Below, piece after piece: positions 45,061 to 55,517 of a stretch of 64,000 bases of DNA. Within the stretch, counting starts at the first letter, position 1. Each line of letters opens with the position of its first letter. Both the position numbers and the translations under genes were made by a program. The DNA is taken from positions 186,001 to 250,000 of the forward strand of contig JAIUPN010000005.1 in the NCBI GenBank assembly GCA_020160755.1, in the 5' to 3' direction. Under the pieces are notes generated by a model. It was not told the origin of the DNA, did no database searches, and worked only from the letters and a program-made list of their open reading frames with translations. The stretch is from Pseudomonadota bacterium. Lineage in GTDB: Bacteria; Pseudomonadota; Alphaproteobacteria; Sphingomonadales; Sphingomonadaceae.

Positions 45061-46716
45061 ATGACCCTACGCCCCGTCGCCGCTGCCCTCTTCCTCACCG
45101 CCATCGCCGCTCCGGCCTCGGCGCAGCCTGGCATCGACGCCGCGCAGCTCACCGAAACCGTCCGCACGCTCGCCTCCGACCAGTTTCAGGGCCGCGCCCC
45201 CGGCACGGTGGGCGAGGAACGCACGATCGGTTATCTGATCGGCCGGCTGCAGGCGCTCGGACTCGAACCCGCGGGCACCGACGGCGGCTGGACGCAGCCG
45301 GTGCCGTTGCTCCACACGCGCCTCGGCACCCCGGCGACGCTCGCCTTCGACCGCAAGGGCACCAAGACGCCGCTCACCTTCGGCACCGACATCTATGTCT
45401 CGACGCTTCAGCCGAAGGACCGCGCGGTCGTCGAAAACGCCCCGCTCGTCTTCGTCGGTTACGGCGTATCGGCGCCCGAACGCGGCTGGGACGATTTCAA
45501 GGGACAGGATTTGAAGGGCAAGGTCGCGGTCTTCCTGATCAACGACCCCGATTTCGTCGCGGCCAAGGGCGAGGACGCGTTCGGCAAGTTCGGCGGCCGG
45601 ACGATGACCTATTATGGCCGCTGGACCTACAAGTTCGAAGAAGCCGCACGCCGCGGCGCGGTCGCCGCGCTGATCGTCCATGATACCGACGGCGTCGGCT
45701 ATGGCTGGAACGTCGTCAAAAGCGGCGGCGGTGAAAATTACGGCCTCGTCGTGCCCCCCGAAACGGTCACGAGCCTCGCGCTGCAGGGATGGATTTCGGG
45801 CGAAACCGCAACGACCCTGTTCGCGAACGCCGGGCAGGATCTCGCGAAACTGCGCACCGCCGCACGCCGCAAGGATTTCAGACCCGTCAACCTCGGCACC
45901 AGCTTCAACGCCGCGATCCCCGTGACGCAGGCGGTGGTGCAGAGCCAGAATGTCCTAGCGAAAATCCCCGGCACGAAACGCCCCGACGAGGTCGTGATGT
46001 ACGGCGCGCACTGGGACGCCTATGGCGAGGGCGCGCCCGATGAAAAGGGCCGCATCTACCGCGCCGGCGCCAATGACGACGCGCTCGGTGTCGCGGGGCT
46101 GTTCGAAATCGCGCGGCGCTTCAAGGCCGCGCCCGCCCCCGACCGCACGATCGCCTTCGCCTTCTGGACCGCCGAGGAACGCGGGCTGCTCGGCTCCGAA
46201 GCCTATGCCCAAAACCCCATCTTTCCGGTCGAAAAGACCGTCGCCAACCTCGGCCTCGACATCCTGCAGACCGGGGGCAAGGCGAAGGACGTCATCCTCG
46301 TCGGCAAGGGACAGGGCAGTCTCGAAGACGATCTCGCGCGCGTCGCCGCGACCCAGGGCCGCACCGTCAGCGTCGAAAGCCTCCCCGAACGCGGCCTCTT
46401 CTACCGCGCCGATCATTTCAGCATGGCCAAGCGCGGCGTCCCCGTGCTGCTGATGATGGGCATTGCGGGCGCCTCCGACCTCGTCGCGGGCGGCAAGCTC
46501 GCCGGACAGGCGTGGGTCGATGCCTATACCGGCAAATGCTATCATCAGGCGTGCGACGCATGGGACGAAAGCTGGAACCTCGACGGCGCGGTTCAGGATA
46601 TTTCGGTCTTCTACACGATCGGCGACGAGCTCGCGCGCTCGGCCAGATGGCCGGGCTGGAAGGACGGCAGTGAATTCAAGGCCATCCGCGACAAGAGCGC
46701 TGCATCGCGGAAATAG
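45061..46716 (+). CDS. Secreted M28 family zinc aminopeptidase
   Basis: 551 residues. Signal peptide (MTLRPVAAALFLTAIAAPAS) followed by a PA insert domain and the M28 catalytic domain: MYGAHWDAYG, GANDDALGVAGL, WTAEERGLLGSEAY (catalytic and metal Glu), NLGLDIL, and KCYHQACD near the end supply the two-zinc site. It trims N-terminal residues from peptides in the periplasm. Confidence 0.92.
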   Translation: MTLRPVAAALFLTAIAAPASAQPGIDAAQLTETVRTLASDQFQGRAPGTVGEERTIGYLIGRLQALGLEPAGTDGGWTQPVPLLHTRLGTPATLAFDRKGTKTPLTFGTDIYVSTLQPKDRAVVENAPLVFVGYGVSAPERGWDDFKGQDLKGKVAVFLINDPDFVAAKGEDAFGKFGGRTMTYYGRWTYKFEEAARRGAVAALIVHDTDGVGYGWNVVKSGGGENYGLVVPPETVTSLALQGWISGETATTLFANAGQDLAKLRTAARRKDFRPVNLGTSFNAAIPVTQAVVQSQNVLAKIPGTKRPDEVVMYGAHWDAYGEGAPDEKGRIYRAGANDDALGVAGLFEIARRFKAAPAPDRTIAFAFWTAEERGLLGSEAYAQNPIFPVEKTVANLGLDILQTGGKAKDVILVGKGQGSLEDDLARVAATQGRTVSVESLPERGLFYRADHFSMAKRGVPVLLMMGIAGASDLVAGGKLAGQAWVDAYTGKCYHQACDAWDESWNLDGAVQDISVFYTIGDELARSARWPGWKDGSEFKAIRDKSAASRK

Positions 46717-46763
46717 CGGGCTGCGATGGCAGCTTTCGACCGGAAGCTGCCTTACCCATCATC

Positions 46764-46834
46764 GTCACCCCGGACTTGATCCGGGGTCCATGATGACGGT
46801 GCAGCTATGGATCCCGGATCAAGTCCGGGATGAC
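46764..46834. repeat. 71-bp palindromic repeat, copy 5
   Basis: Same length and arms as the copies at 8764 and 35624, but with the arm variants swapped (left CCCCGG, right CCCGGGATGAC half). It occupies the gap between M28 and DUF885 genes. Confidence 0.85.
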
Positions 46835-46972
46835 GAAAGAGGCGAAGCGAACGTCCGGCTTCCCACCCCCAAAGCGGCCCTCCGCGCAGCACACCAGCAA
46901 ACAACCGCTGAAATATTATTGCGTCCGGCCCGGCGCTGCGCAACAAGCCCCTCATTCGAATAGGAGAATGTG

Positions 46973-48787
46973 ATGCGCCTTGCCGTTGCCCTGATGCTGC
47001 TCCCCGTCCTGCCCCTCGCGCCGATGACCGCGCCCGCTTTCGCGCAGGCGGCGCCGCAGGCCGGCGCGCAGGATCAGGCGCTGCTCGCGTTCCTCGATCA
47101 GGCGTTCGAAGAGCGGCTCGGCCTCAGCCCCGAATCGCAGACCCAGCTCGGGCTCAAGACCAACTACGCCAAGCTCGACGATTACACCGACGCAGCATCG
47201 GTGCGCGAACAGGAACTCATGGAGCGCCAGCTCAAGGCCATGCACGCGCGCTTCCAGCCAGACCAGCTCGGCGAGAGCGCTCGCGTCAGCTATCGATTGT
47301 TCGAATATGAGGTCGAGCGCGGCCGCGAATCGCTGCGCTTCCGCAACCTCCGCTTCCCCGTTTCGACCAACGGCAGCCCCGCCGGCGCGATCCCTGTCCT
47401 GCTGATCAACAATCACAAGGTCGATAGCGTGCAGGACGCCGAGGCCTATATCGCGCGCCTGCGCGACACCGACCGCGTGATGCGCGAAGTCGCGGCGACG
47501 ATGCGCGAACAGGCCGCGGCGGGGATCATCCCCAACAAGGTCAACTTCGCCCCCGCACGCGCCGACGCGCTGAAGATCGTCACCGGTGCGCCGTTCGACG
47601 GCGGCGCCGATTCGACGCTGATCGCCGACTTCCGTAAAAAGGTCGATGCGCTCGACGCCCCCGCGGCGACCAGGGCAAAGCTGATCGCCGACGCCAGCGC
47701 CGCACTGACCGGGCCGTTCAAACATGGCTACACCACGCTGATCGCCGCGATCGACGAGATCGAGCCGAAATCGAAGGGCAATTTCGGCGCGTGGAACCTC
47801 CCCGACGGCGCGGCCTATTACGCCGACCGGCTGAAGAGCTCGACCACCACCAGCCTCACCGCCGACCAGATCCACGACCTCGGCCTCGCGCAGGTCGCGG
47901 CGATCCGCGGCGAGATGGAGGCGATCAAAAGCGAGGTCGGCTTCACCGGCACGCTCGAGCAATTCTTCGATCACATCCGCACCGATCCGCAGTTCAAATA
48001 TCCGAACGACGAAGCTGGCCGCGAAACCTATCTCGCCGACGCCCGCGCGGTGATCGCATCGGTGATGACCGCCGCGCCGCGCTATTTCCGCGTGCTGCCG
48101 AAGGCGGCGCTCGAAGTGCGCGCGGTCGAGAAATGGCGCGAGCGGACGGCATCGACCGCCTTCTACAACCCGCCCTCAGCCGACGGGTCGCGCCCCGGCA
48201 TCTATTACGTCAACCTCGTCGACATGAACCAGACGCAGAAGGTGCAGGTCGCCGGGATCGCCGCGCACGAAGGCGCGCCGGGCCACCATTTCCAGATCGC
48301 GCGCCAGCAGGAGCTCGCGGGCATCCCCAAATTCCGCAAGTTCGGCGGCTACGGCGCCTATATGGAGGGCTGGGGACTCTATTCGGAGCGGCTCGCGAAC
48401 GAGATGGGCGTCTACAAGACCCCCTATGACCGCTTCGGCATGTTGTCGCTGCAGGTGTGGCGCGCGATCCGCCTCGTGCTCGACACGGGCATCCATTCGA
48501 AGCGCTGGACGCGCGAACAGGCGATCGCTTACTTCAAGGCGAACAGCTCGGTATCCGACACCGACATCGCACGCGAGGTCGACCGCTATTTCAACTGGCC
48601 GGGGCAGGCGACCAGCTACATGGTCGGCCAGCTCAGGATCGCCGAGCTGCGCAAACGCGCCGAAACCGAGCTCGGCCCGCGCTTCGACATCCGCGACTTC
48701 CACGAAGCGGTGCTGAGCGAAGGCGCGCTGCCGCTCGATATTCTCGAAGAGCAGGTGACGCGCTATATCGCGGCGAAGAAGAAGTAG
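46973..48787 (+). CDS. Secreted DUF885 family metallopeptidase-like protein
   Basis: 604 residues from the ATG at 46973 (AGGAG 7 nt upstream). Signal peptide to PAFAQA. The DUF885 zinc signature HEGAPGHHFQ occurs in GIAAHEGAPGHHFQIARQQE, with EGWGLYSERLANEMG downstream as a second conserved block. The family has scarce experimental data but is gluzincin-like. It completes the run of peptidase genes. Confidence 0.88.
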   Translation: MRLAVALMLLPVLPLAPMTAPAFAQAAPQAGAQDQALLAFLDQAFEERLGLSPESQTQLGLKTNYAKLDDYTDAASVREQELMERQLKAMHARFQPDQLGESARVSYRLFEYEVERGRESLRFRNLRFPVSTNGSPAGAIPVLLINNHKVDSVQDAEAYIARLRDTDRVMREVAATMREQAAAGIIPNKVNFAPARADALKIVTGAPFDGGADSTLIADFRKKVDALDAPAATRAKLIADASAALTGPFKHGYTTLIAAIDEIEPKSKGNFGAWNLPDGAAYYADRLKSSTTTSLTADQIHDLGLAQVAAIRGEMEAIKSEVGFTGTLEQFFDHIRTDPQFKYPNDEAGRETYLADARAVIASVMTAAPRYFRVLPKAALEVRAVEKWRERTASTAFYNPPSADGSRPGIYYVNLVDMNQTQKVQVAGIAAHEGAPGHHFQIARQQELAGIPKFRKFGGYGAYMEGWGLYSERLANEMGVYKTPYDRFGMLSLQVWRAIRLVLDTGIHSKRWTREQAIAYFKANSSVSDTDIAREVDRYFNWPGQATSYMVGQLRIAELRKRAETELGPRFDIRDFHEAVLSEGALPLDILEEQVTRYIAAKKK

Positions 48788-48805
48788 GATCGGCGGACCC
48801 GGAAC

Positions 48806-49381
48806 ATGAGCGGCGAGAAGATCTTCATCAGCGCGAACGACCTGCTCGCCGACTCTTTCCGGCTCGGGATGCAGGTCCTCGACAGCGGCTTCCGGCCGAC
48901 GCATCTCGTCGGCATCTGGCGCGGCGGCGCGCCGGTTGGCATCGCGGTGCAGGAACTGCTCGACTATCACGGCCAGCATTGCGACCATATCGCGATCCGC
49001 ACCTCCTCCTATCACGGCATCGACAAGCAGGACGCCCACGTCAAAGTCTTCGCGCTCGGCTATCTCATCGACACGCTGAACCCCGAGGACCGGCTGCTCA
49101 TCATCGACGATGTCTTCGACAGCGGGCGCAGCATCCGCGCCTTCATCGCCGAGCTGAAGGCGCGCTGCCGCCATAATATGCCGCGCGACATCCGCATCGC
49201 GACCGTCTGGTTCAAGCCGGGGCGCAACGTCACCGACCTGCACCCCGATTTCTTCGTCCACGAAACCGACCAGTGGCTGATCTTCCCGCACGAGGTCGAC
49301 GGGCTGACGATCGACGAGATCCGCGAGCACAAGCCCGAGGCAGCGATCATCCTGCGCGAGGAGAGAAAATCCGATGACTGA
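48806..49381 (+). CDS. Purine phosphoribosyltransferase (HPRT-like)
   Basis: 191 residues. The PRPP-binding loop LLIIDDVFDSGRSIRAF is clear, with GIWRGGAPVGIAVQELL as the second PRTase loop. It probably converts hypoxanthine or a related base to its nucleotide. It overlaps the adenine deaminase gene by 8 bp. The two would together turn adenine into IMP. Confidence 0.85.
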   Translation: MSGEKIFISANDLLADSFRLGMQVLDSGFRPTHLVGIWRGGAPVGIAVQELLDYHGQHCDHIAIRTSSYHGIDKQDAHVKVFALGYLIDTLNPEDRLLIIDDVFDSGRSIRAFIAELKARCRHNMPRDIRIATVWFKPGRNVTDLHPDFFVHETDQWLIFPHEVDGLTIDEIREHKPEAAIILREERKSDD

Positions 49382-50399
49382 CGGGTTCGCATCGGCCGCA
49401 GACCGCGCCGCCTTCATCGCCGGCCTGCCCAAGGCCGAATTGCATCTCCATATCGAAGGCTCGCTCGAACCCGAACTGATGTTCGAACTCGCGCAGCGCA
49501 ACAAGGTCGCGATCCCCTTTGCCAGCGTCGAGGAAGTGCGCGCCGCCTACGCCTTCTCGAACCTCCAGGATTTTCTCGACATCTATTATCAGGGAATGGG
49601 CGTCCTCCACAGCGAGCAGGATTTTTATGATCTGACCGCCGCCTATCTGGCGCGCGCTCACGCCGACGCGGTCCGCCACGTCGAAATCTTCTTCGACCCG
49701 CAGGGGCATACGACACGTGGCGTCGCGTTCGGGACCGTCATCGCCGGCATCACGCGCGCGCTCGACGACGCGCAGATACGTTATGGCATGACGTCGAAGC
49801 TCATCATGTGCTTCCTGCGCCACCTCAGCGAGGCCGAGGCCGAGGCGACGCTCGACGAAGCCTTGCCCTGGCTCGATCGCATCGACGGCGTCGGCCTCGA
49901 TTCGTCCGAGGTCGGCCACCCGCCCGCGAAGTTCGAACGCGTCTTCGCGCGTGCCCGCGGCCTCGGCCTCAAGATCGTCGCGCACGCCGGCGAGGAAGGC
50001 CCGCCCGAATATGTCCACGAAGCGCTCGACCTGCTCAAGGTCGACCGCATCGATCACGGCAACCGCAGCCTCGAAGACCCCGCGCTCGTCGCGCGCCTCG
50101 CCGCCGAAGGCATGACGCTCACCGTCTGCCCGCTCTCGAATCTCAAGCTTTGCGTTGTCCACAACATCGCCGACCATCCGCTCCGGACGATGCTCGGCGC
50201 CGACCTCCGCGCGACGGTGAACAGCGACGATCCCAGCTATTTCGGCGGCTATGTGAACGCCAATTATCTGGCCGTCGCCGACGCGCTCGACCTCTCGAAA
50301 GACGAATTGCTCACGCTCGCACGCAACAGCTTCACCGGATCGTTCCTCGGCGACGCCGACAAGGCGAAGTATCTCGCGGCGATCGACGCCTACGCCTGA
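49374..50399 (+). CDS. Adenine deaminase (type 2, amidohydrolase)
   Basis: 341 residues. TIM-barrel zinc hydrolase with AELHLHIEGSLEPELM (HxH), IVAHAGEEGPPEYV, and VNSDDPSYFGGY (metal Asp). The GLDSSEVGHPPAKF stretch and the TVCPLSNLKLCV block are typical of microbial adenine deaminases as opposed to adenosine deaminases. It releases ammonia from adenine to give hypoxanthine, the substrate its neighbour would use. Confidence 0.85.
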   Translation: MTDGFASAADRAAFIAGLPKAELHLHIEGSLEPELMFELAQRNKVAIPFASVEEVRAAYAFSNLQDFLDIYYQGMGVLHSEQDFYDLTAAYLARAHADAVRHVEIFFDPQGHTTRGVAFGTVIAGITRALDDAQIRYGMTSKLIMCFLRHLSEAEAEATLDEALPWLDRIDGVGLDSSEVGHPPAKFERVFARARGLGLKIVAHAGEEGPPEYVHEALDLLKVDRIDHGNRSLEDPALVARLAAEGMTLTVCPLSNLKLCVVHNIADHPLRTMLGADLRATVNSDDPSYFGGYVNANYLAVADALDLSKDELLTLARNSFTGSFLGDADKAKYLAAIDAYA

Positions 50400-50405
50400 C
50401 CGGCC

Positions 50406-51479
<1,074 letters not shown>

Positions 51480-51616
51480 TCATCAGACGCGGCCGGCGCT
51501 TCGGCGCGCCCCGCATCTGCCCGTTGATCGCTGCGTCCAAGGCGCGGGCGCGTCAACGAAAGCCACCGCCAATACTGCCAGAACGGTGGTTTCTCAGGCC
51601 CGGTTGATCGATCGGT

Positions 51617-52123
51617 TCAAAATCCGGGACCATCCGCGCCCGGGACGAGGAATTTCAGCCCGTGCAGCCTGACGACATCGTCGCCCGCGCAAACGGGCGC
51701 GGCAATCAGCCGCATCCACCGGCGCGGCGCGTGCACGGGCCGGATTTCGACGTCGAGCGTAAAGCCGCGCCGATGCCTGATCGCATAGGCACGCAACTTT
51801 TCCATCGCGGCACGCGACCCCTCGGCATAGAGCGCAACGGCTTCGTAACGCGCGACCGCCGCCCCGCGCGGGATACCGAAAATGTCATAGACTTCATCGG
51901 ACCAGCTCAGCCGGTTGTTGTCGGTCAGGTCGCATTCCCATTGGCCCAGCCGCGCGGGCCGCACCGGGACGACGACATCGTCCAGGTCCGGAACCGGATC
52001 CAGCGTATCGAACCCGTGAAGCTGCCCCAGTTCGAAAAAGCGCTCACGCTCATAAAGCGGCCAGCTATGATGGACCGGCAAGGGATAGGTCTGCTTCAAG
52101 GCGCTCGTCTTCCGCTGTGTCAT
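51617..52123 (-). CDS. PAS domain protein
   Basis: 168 residues from the ATG at 52123. A single PAS_3-type domain covers about residues 50-160: LGQWECDLTDNNRLSWSDEV, YDIFGIPRGAAVARYEAV and MRLIAAPVCAGDDVVRLHG. The N-terminus is short and charged, and no output domain is present. It may be a free-standing sensor that signals through protein contacts. I cannot name its ligand. Confidence 0.75.
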   Translation of the reverse strand: MTQRKTSALKQTYPLPVHHSWPLYERERFFELGQLHGFDTLDPVPDLDDVVVPVRPARLGQWECDLTDNNRLSWSDEVYDIFGIPRGAAVARYEAVALYAEGSRAAMEKLRAYAIRHRRGFTLDVEIRPVHAPRRWMRLIAAPVCAGDDVVRLHGLKFLVPGADGPGF

Positions 52124-52164
52124 CCGGGGATAGGCGGCGGCGCTTAACAAGTGATGATCCGGAT

Positions 52165-52548
52165 TTACAGCGAACTCTGCCGTGCGAGCGCGATTCCCGC
52201 CAGATTCTGTGTTCGTTTGATATGGCGAACATGCGGAATCGGCCCGTCGCCGACCAGCGCCTGAAAAGCGGCGAGATGGTTCGCCGCCCCGCCGCGCGCG
52301 CGAACAGCGCCGTTCGCCTGTGCCACCACCGCGGCCGCATCGCCCAGCAGGACGAAATTCGCGAGCCCGAGGCCCTGCGCCAGCCGCAGCGCCGCGATCA
52401 ATGCCAGCCACTCGGCGTCCATGCTGCTGCCGACCCCCGCGTCGCGCACGACCACGGCAGCGCCGCCCGTCACGACGGCGGTTTCCATCCGCCCCGGATT
52501 GGGCCGGCACCCGCCGTCGAAATAGATCTTGATGCGGCGCTTCGTCAT
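52165..52548 (-). CDS. RNase HI-fold protein
   Basis: 127 residues. IKIYFDGGCRPNPG gives the first catalytic Asp, MDAEWLALIAALRLA the Glu, and FVLLGDAAAVVAQANG the second Asp. The fourth acidic site expected near the end (usually within a NxxAD stretch) reads RTQNLAGIAL, without the Asp. So it may be a reduced or non-catalytic member of the reverse transcriptase-like RNase H group. Confidence 0.75.
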   Translation of the reverse strand: MTKRRIKIYFDGGCRPNPGRMETAVVTGGAAVVVRDAGVGSSMDAEWLALIAALRLAQGLGLANFVLLGDAAAVVAQANGAVRARGGAANHLAAFQALVGDGPIPHVRHIKRTQNLAGIALARQSSL

Positions 52549-52565
52549 CGCACTGCCTTATCCGC

Positions 52566-54659
52566 TCAGAATTTTCCGCGCACCGAAAAGGAAAAGATCG
52601 GACCGATCAGCCGGTCGCGCTCCTCGACGAAACTCACCGGGCTCTCGCCGCGCACCCCCGTATAGGCGGTGCGATCACGCTTCGACCGCGCATTGGCGAT
52701 ATTGCGGATCGACGCGCGGACGGTCAGGCCCAGCACATCTTTATGCTCGACAAAGACCGTTGCCCACACCGGCCCTTCCCACACCTTGTCGATCTGCGTG
52801 CGGCGATAATTGGGCTGATTATGCGAATATTCGACATCACCGCCCCACGCCCAGTCGCTGGCCGGGATGTCGTGGCGCAGGCCGAGGCTGATCACCGTGT
52901 CGGTGAAGCCGTTCCACTGCCTCTTCTCGCCGGTGAAGGGATCGCGAAGCGAACTTTTCTGCAGCAACATCCGCGGTTCCAGCTTCATGCCCTTGATCCC
53001 CGCGGGGTCGAGGTTGATCGTCGCGGTCCAGTCGATCGCGCCAGCCTTTGCCTTGGCGATATTGCCGACCGCCTCGCCATTGGTCCCGATCGGGATCACA
53101 TCGACACGGTCCTCGACGTCGCGATAGATCAGGATGACCTTCGTCGATCCCCACGCGCCGAACTTCTTGTTGATCTCGGCCTCATAGGTCCAGTCCTGCT
53201 GCGGCCGCAGGTCGTTGTTGCTCTCATTCTGGTTCCCGTCGTTCAGGAATGCGCGCGCAAGGAAATCATAGAAGCTGAGCTGGAGCACGCGGCGGCGCAA
53301 CTTGACCGAAATGTCGAAATCGGGCGACGGGGTCCATGCGAGTGAGATCGAGCCTTTGGGCCGGAAAAAGCTGCGCGTCAGACCGTTCATTCCGGTCTGG
53401 GTGATCGTCGAATGTTCGGCGCCGGCGATGATCTGGAAATTGAGCTTGTCGGTCAGCTTGCGCCCGAAGCTCAAAAGCCCTTCGTAGCGATCCTCGCTCA
53501 CCCCGCCGGTACCGCCCTCGAACGGTTGGTCGACCCACGCCCCCATCGGATCGAGAACCGCAATCGACGCCACATTGTCGAGCGTGTTGAACGCCGCCTC
53601 GCCCGACAGCTGCCAGTCGCCGCCGAACATCTTCCATTGATATTCGCCGCGCCCGATCGTCTCGCCGATGTCGCCGGTCTGCGCAAAACGATCGCCGGTT
53701 GCGACACCGCCTGCGGGCGTCGTGACGATCTCCTGCCGATAGGGTTCATGGCTGAACCTGCGGAGCCCGATCAGCTTCAGCTTGCCCGGCCCCAGCCCGA
53801 ACTGATAATCGCCACTGACCTCGTAGTTCCAGCTGTCTTCATTCTCGTACACCGTGCGGATACGGTCGGGCAGCCCCGGTCCGATACGCACGCCATCCTC
53901 GTAATAACGGTCGTATATGCGCTGATAATGGCCGCCGAGGTTGGCGACCGTATCGCCGGCAGGGTCCCAGGTGATGCGCCCCGACAGCTTCGGCGTGTCA
54001 TAATGGGTGTTCCAAATGTCCCTGCGCCGTTCGATGATGTTGCCCACGCCGTCATAGATCAGCGTCGGCCCCCCCGCCCCGCTGCGCCGGGCATCATCAT
54101 TGTTCAGCGCGACCTCATATTCGACCGTCCCGGTGCGCCCGCGCACCGACACGTCGGCGCGGGTGAGCAGCGGGTCGGTATAATGCGCGCGAAACTCGGG
54201 CTTCCACGAAAACTGCCCCGAAAAGGCGTCGGCGCGATAGACGATATTGGCGACCTGCCCCGACAGGCCGGGGATATCGAGCGTCGCGCCGTCGACGATC
54301 TCGATCCGCTCGACATTGCCCGCGGGGATGCGCGACAATTGGGTATACATGTCGTCGGCCTTGTTCGACGGCCGCTCGCCGTTGAACAGCACATTGCCCG
54401 TCGCCTGTCCCAACCCGCGCAGATTTTCGTTGTCGCGGATCTGGAAGCTCGGAACCTGGATCAGCATATCATAGGCGTTCTTCGGCGCGTAGCGAGCGAA
54501 ATCGGCGGGGACATAAACCTGCCGCGCCGCGTTCGACGCGCTTGCCGCGACCTCGGCCGGCGCGGGCGGCGGGGTGTCTCCCGTCGGTGCCGCCGTCTCC
54601 TGCGCCCATGCGGGCGTCGAAAATGCGGCGGCGATGGCCACAAGGCTCGTCCATCGCAT
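52566..54659 (-). CDS. TonB-dependent receptor in the BlaI/BlaR1-like operon
   Basis: 697 residues from the ATG at 54659, which shares its A with the stop of the repeat protein gene. The signal peptide ends ...FSTPAWAQE. Plug domain: YAPKNAYDMLIQVPSFQIRD, GLGQATGNVLFNGERPS, VERIEIVDGATLDIPGLSGQ. The barrel ends in a C-terminal Phe (SFSVRGKF). The plug has the PKNAYDML...LFNGERP pattern of sphingomonad receptors of unknown ligand. It is the last gene of an apparent operon starting at blaI. Confidence 0.88.
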   Translation of the reverse strand: MRWTSLVAIAAAFSTPAWAQETAAPTGDTPPPAPAEVAASASNAARQVYVPADFARYAPKNAYDMLIQVPSFQIRDNENLRGLGQATGNVLFNGERPSNKADDMYTQLSRIPAGNVERIEIVDGATLDIPGLSGQVANIVYRADAFSGQFSWKPEFRAHYTDPLLTRADVSVRGRTGTVEYEVALNNDDARRSGAGGPTLIYDGVGNIIERRRDIWNTHYDTPKLSGRITWDPAGDTVANLGGHYQRIYDRYYEDGVRIGPGLPDRIRTVYENEDSWNYEVSGDYQFGLGPGKLKLIGLRRFSHEPYRQEIVTTPAGGVATGDRFAQTGDIGETIGRGEYQWKMFGGDWQLSGEAAFNTLDNVASIAVLDPMGAWVDQPFEGGTGGVSEDRYEGLLSFGRKLTDKLNFQIIAGAEHSTITQTGMNGLTRSFFRPKGSISLAWTPSPDFDISVKLRRRVLQLSFYDFLARAFLNDGNQNESNNDLRPQQDWTYEAEINKKFGAWGSTKVILIYRDVEDRVDVIPIGTNGEAVGNIAKAKAGAIDWTATINLDPAGIKGMKLEPRMLLQKSSLRDPFTGEKRQWNGFTDTVISLGLRHDIPASDWAWGGDVEYSHNQPNYRRTQIDKVWEGPVWATVFVEHKDVLGLTVRASIRNIANARSKRDRTAYTGVRGESPVSFVEERDRLIGPIFSFSVRGKF

Positions 54660-55405
54660 CACTTGCCATTCCCCCCGGCGGCGCGGTTCATCGCCTGCGC
54701 ATAGTCGGCGGTGACCCCCATCGCTTTCATGCTCACGACCTCGTTCGCGCTCAGCTTCCGGTACCCCGCTGCGGCAAGCCCGCGCACATAAGCGCCGTCG
54801 ACGCCCAGCGCCTTGCACGCGATCGCGTCTTCCACATCGGTGAGCACCAGCGCCTCGGATTTAAGGTCGCGAATATATTCGGGCCGCACGTCGAGCGCCG
54901 CCGCCGCGATCAGGTCGTCGGCATCCTTCGGCCGCACGCCCTCGCGCGTCAGGCCATCGGCGAGATCGATCGTCGCGTCGACCATCAGCATCGCCAGCAA
55001 GGTTGCGCGCCGGTCGGGGACCAGCCCGCGTTCGCTCAAGGCGCGCTCGAAACCGGGGTCAGAGGTAAAGCGGCACTCTCCCTTGCCCTCGAACGCGCGC
55101 GTCAGCGTGCCGGTGCACGACAGCGTGCCCGCATCGTGCGTGACCGCGAAGCTGACCGGTCCCGGCGTCGCGCGGCCCAGCGCCGTCTGCGCTTCGGCAA
55201 AATCGGCACGCGCGCCATCGAGTGTGCGGTCGCTGCTCGACCGCTGGTGCTGGATGCGAACGCGCGGCGCGCCTTTCTTTCCGCTGGCGGGTTCGGCGAC
55301 CCAGCGAACGTCGGTCAGGACCAGCGGGTCGGCGGCTGCGGTCGGCGCCGCACAGGCGAGGATCGACAGCAGCGCGGCGCCGCCGGCAAGAAACATGGCA
55401 TTCAT
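54659..55405 (-). CDS. Secreted protein with BlaR1-type C-terminal repeats
   Basis: 248 residues with GGAGGGAGGAG before the ATG and a signal peptide (FLAGGAALLSILACAAPTAA). Residues 28-130 are a beta-rich domain with two cysteines (about 97 and 111). Residues 159-240 hold about three copies of a ~28-residue repeat (DADDLIAAAALDVRPEYIRD, VEDAIACKALGVDGAYVRGL, SANEVVSMKAMGVTADYAQA). The same repeat occurs four times in the BlaR1-like protein encoded upstream. I infer that the two meet in the periplasm through these repeats. Confidence 0.75.
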   Translation of the reverse strand: MNAMFLAGGAALLSILACAAPTAAADPLVLTDVRWVAEPASGKKGAPRVRIQHQRSSSDRTLDGARADFAEAQTALGRATPGPVSFAVTHDAGTLSCTGTLTRAFEGKGECRFTSDPGFERALSERGLVPDRRATLLAMLMVDATIDLADGLTREGVRPKDADDLIAAAALDVRPEYIRDLKSEALVLTDVEDAIACKALGVDGAYVRGLAAAGYRKLSANEVVSMKAMGVTADYAQAMNRAAGGNGK

Positions 55406-55431
55406 GGGTGCACTCCTCCCTCCGTGCGCCG

Positions 55432-55451
55432 GGCGAGCATCATCGCTCGCC
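55432..55451. other. 7-bp stem-loop in the gap between blaR1-like and repeat-protein genes
   Basis: GGCGAGC and GCTCGCC form a perfect 7-bp stem with a 6-nt loop inside the 112-bp gap 55406-55517, the only gap in an otherwise tight operon. It could be an attenuator or an RNA processing site. No T tract follows. Confidence 0.35.
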
Positions 55452-55517
55452 GCCGCAGCGGCAATTTTGAATCAGGTTTCGATTAGTCGTCCGCCGGTAC
55501 GGACGAATGTCCGGACG

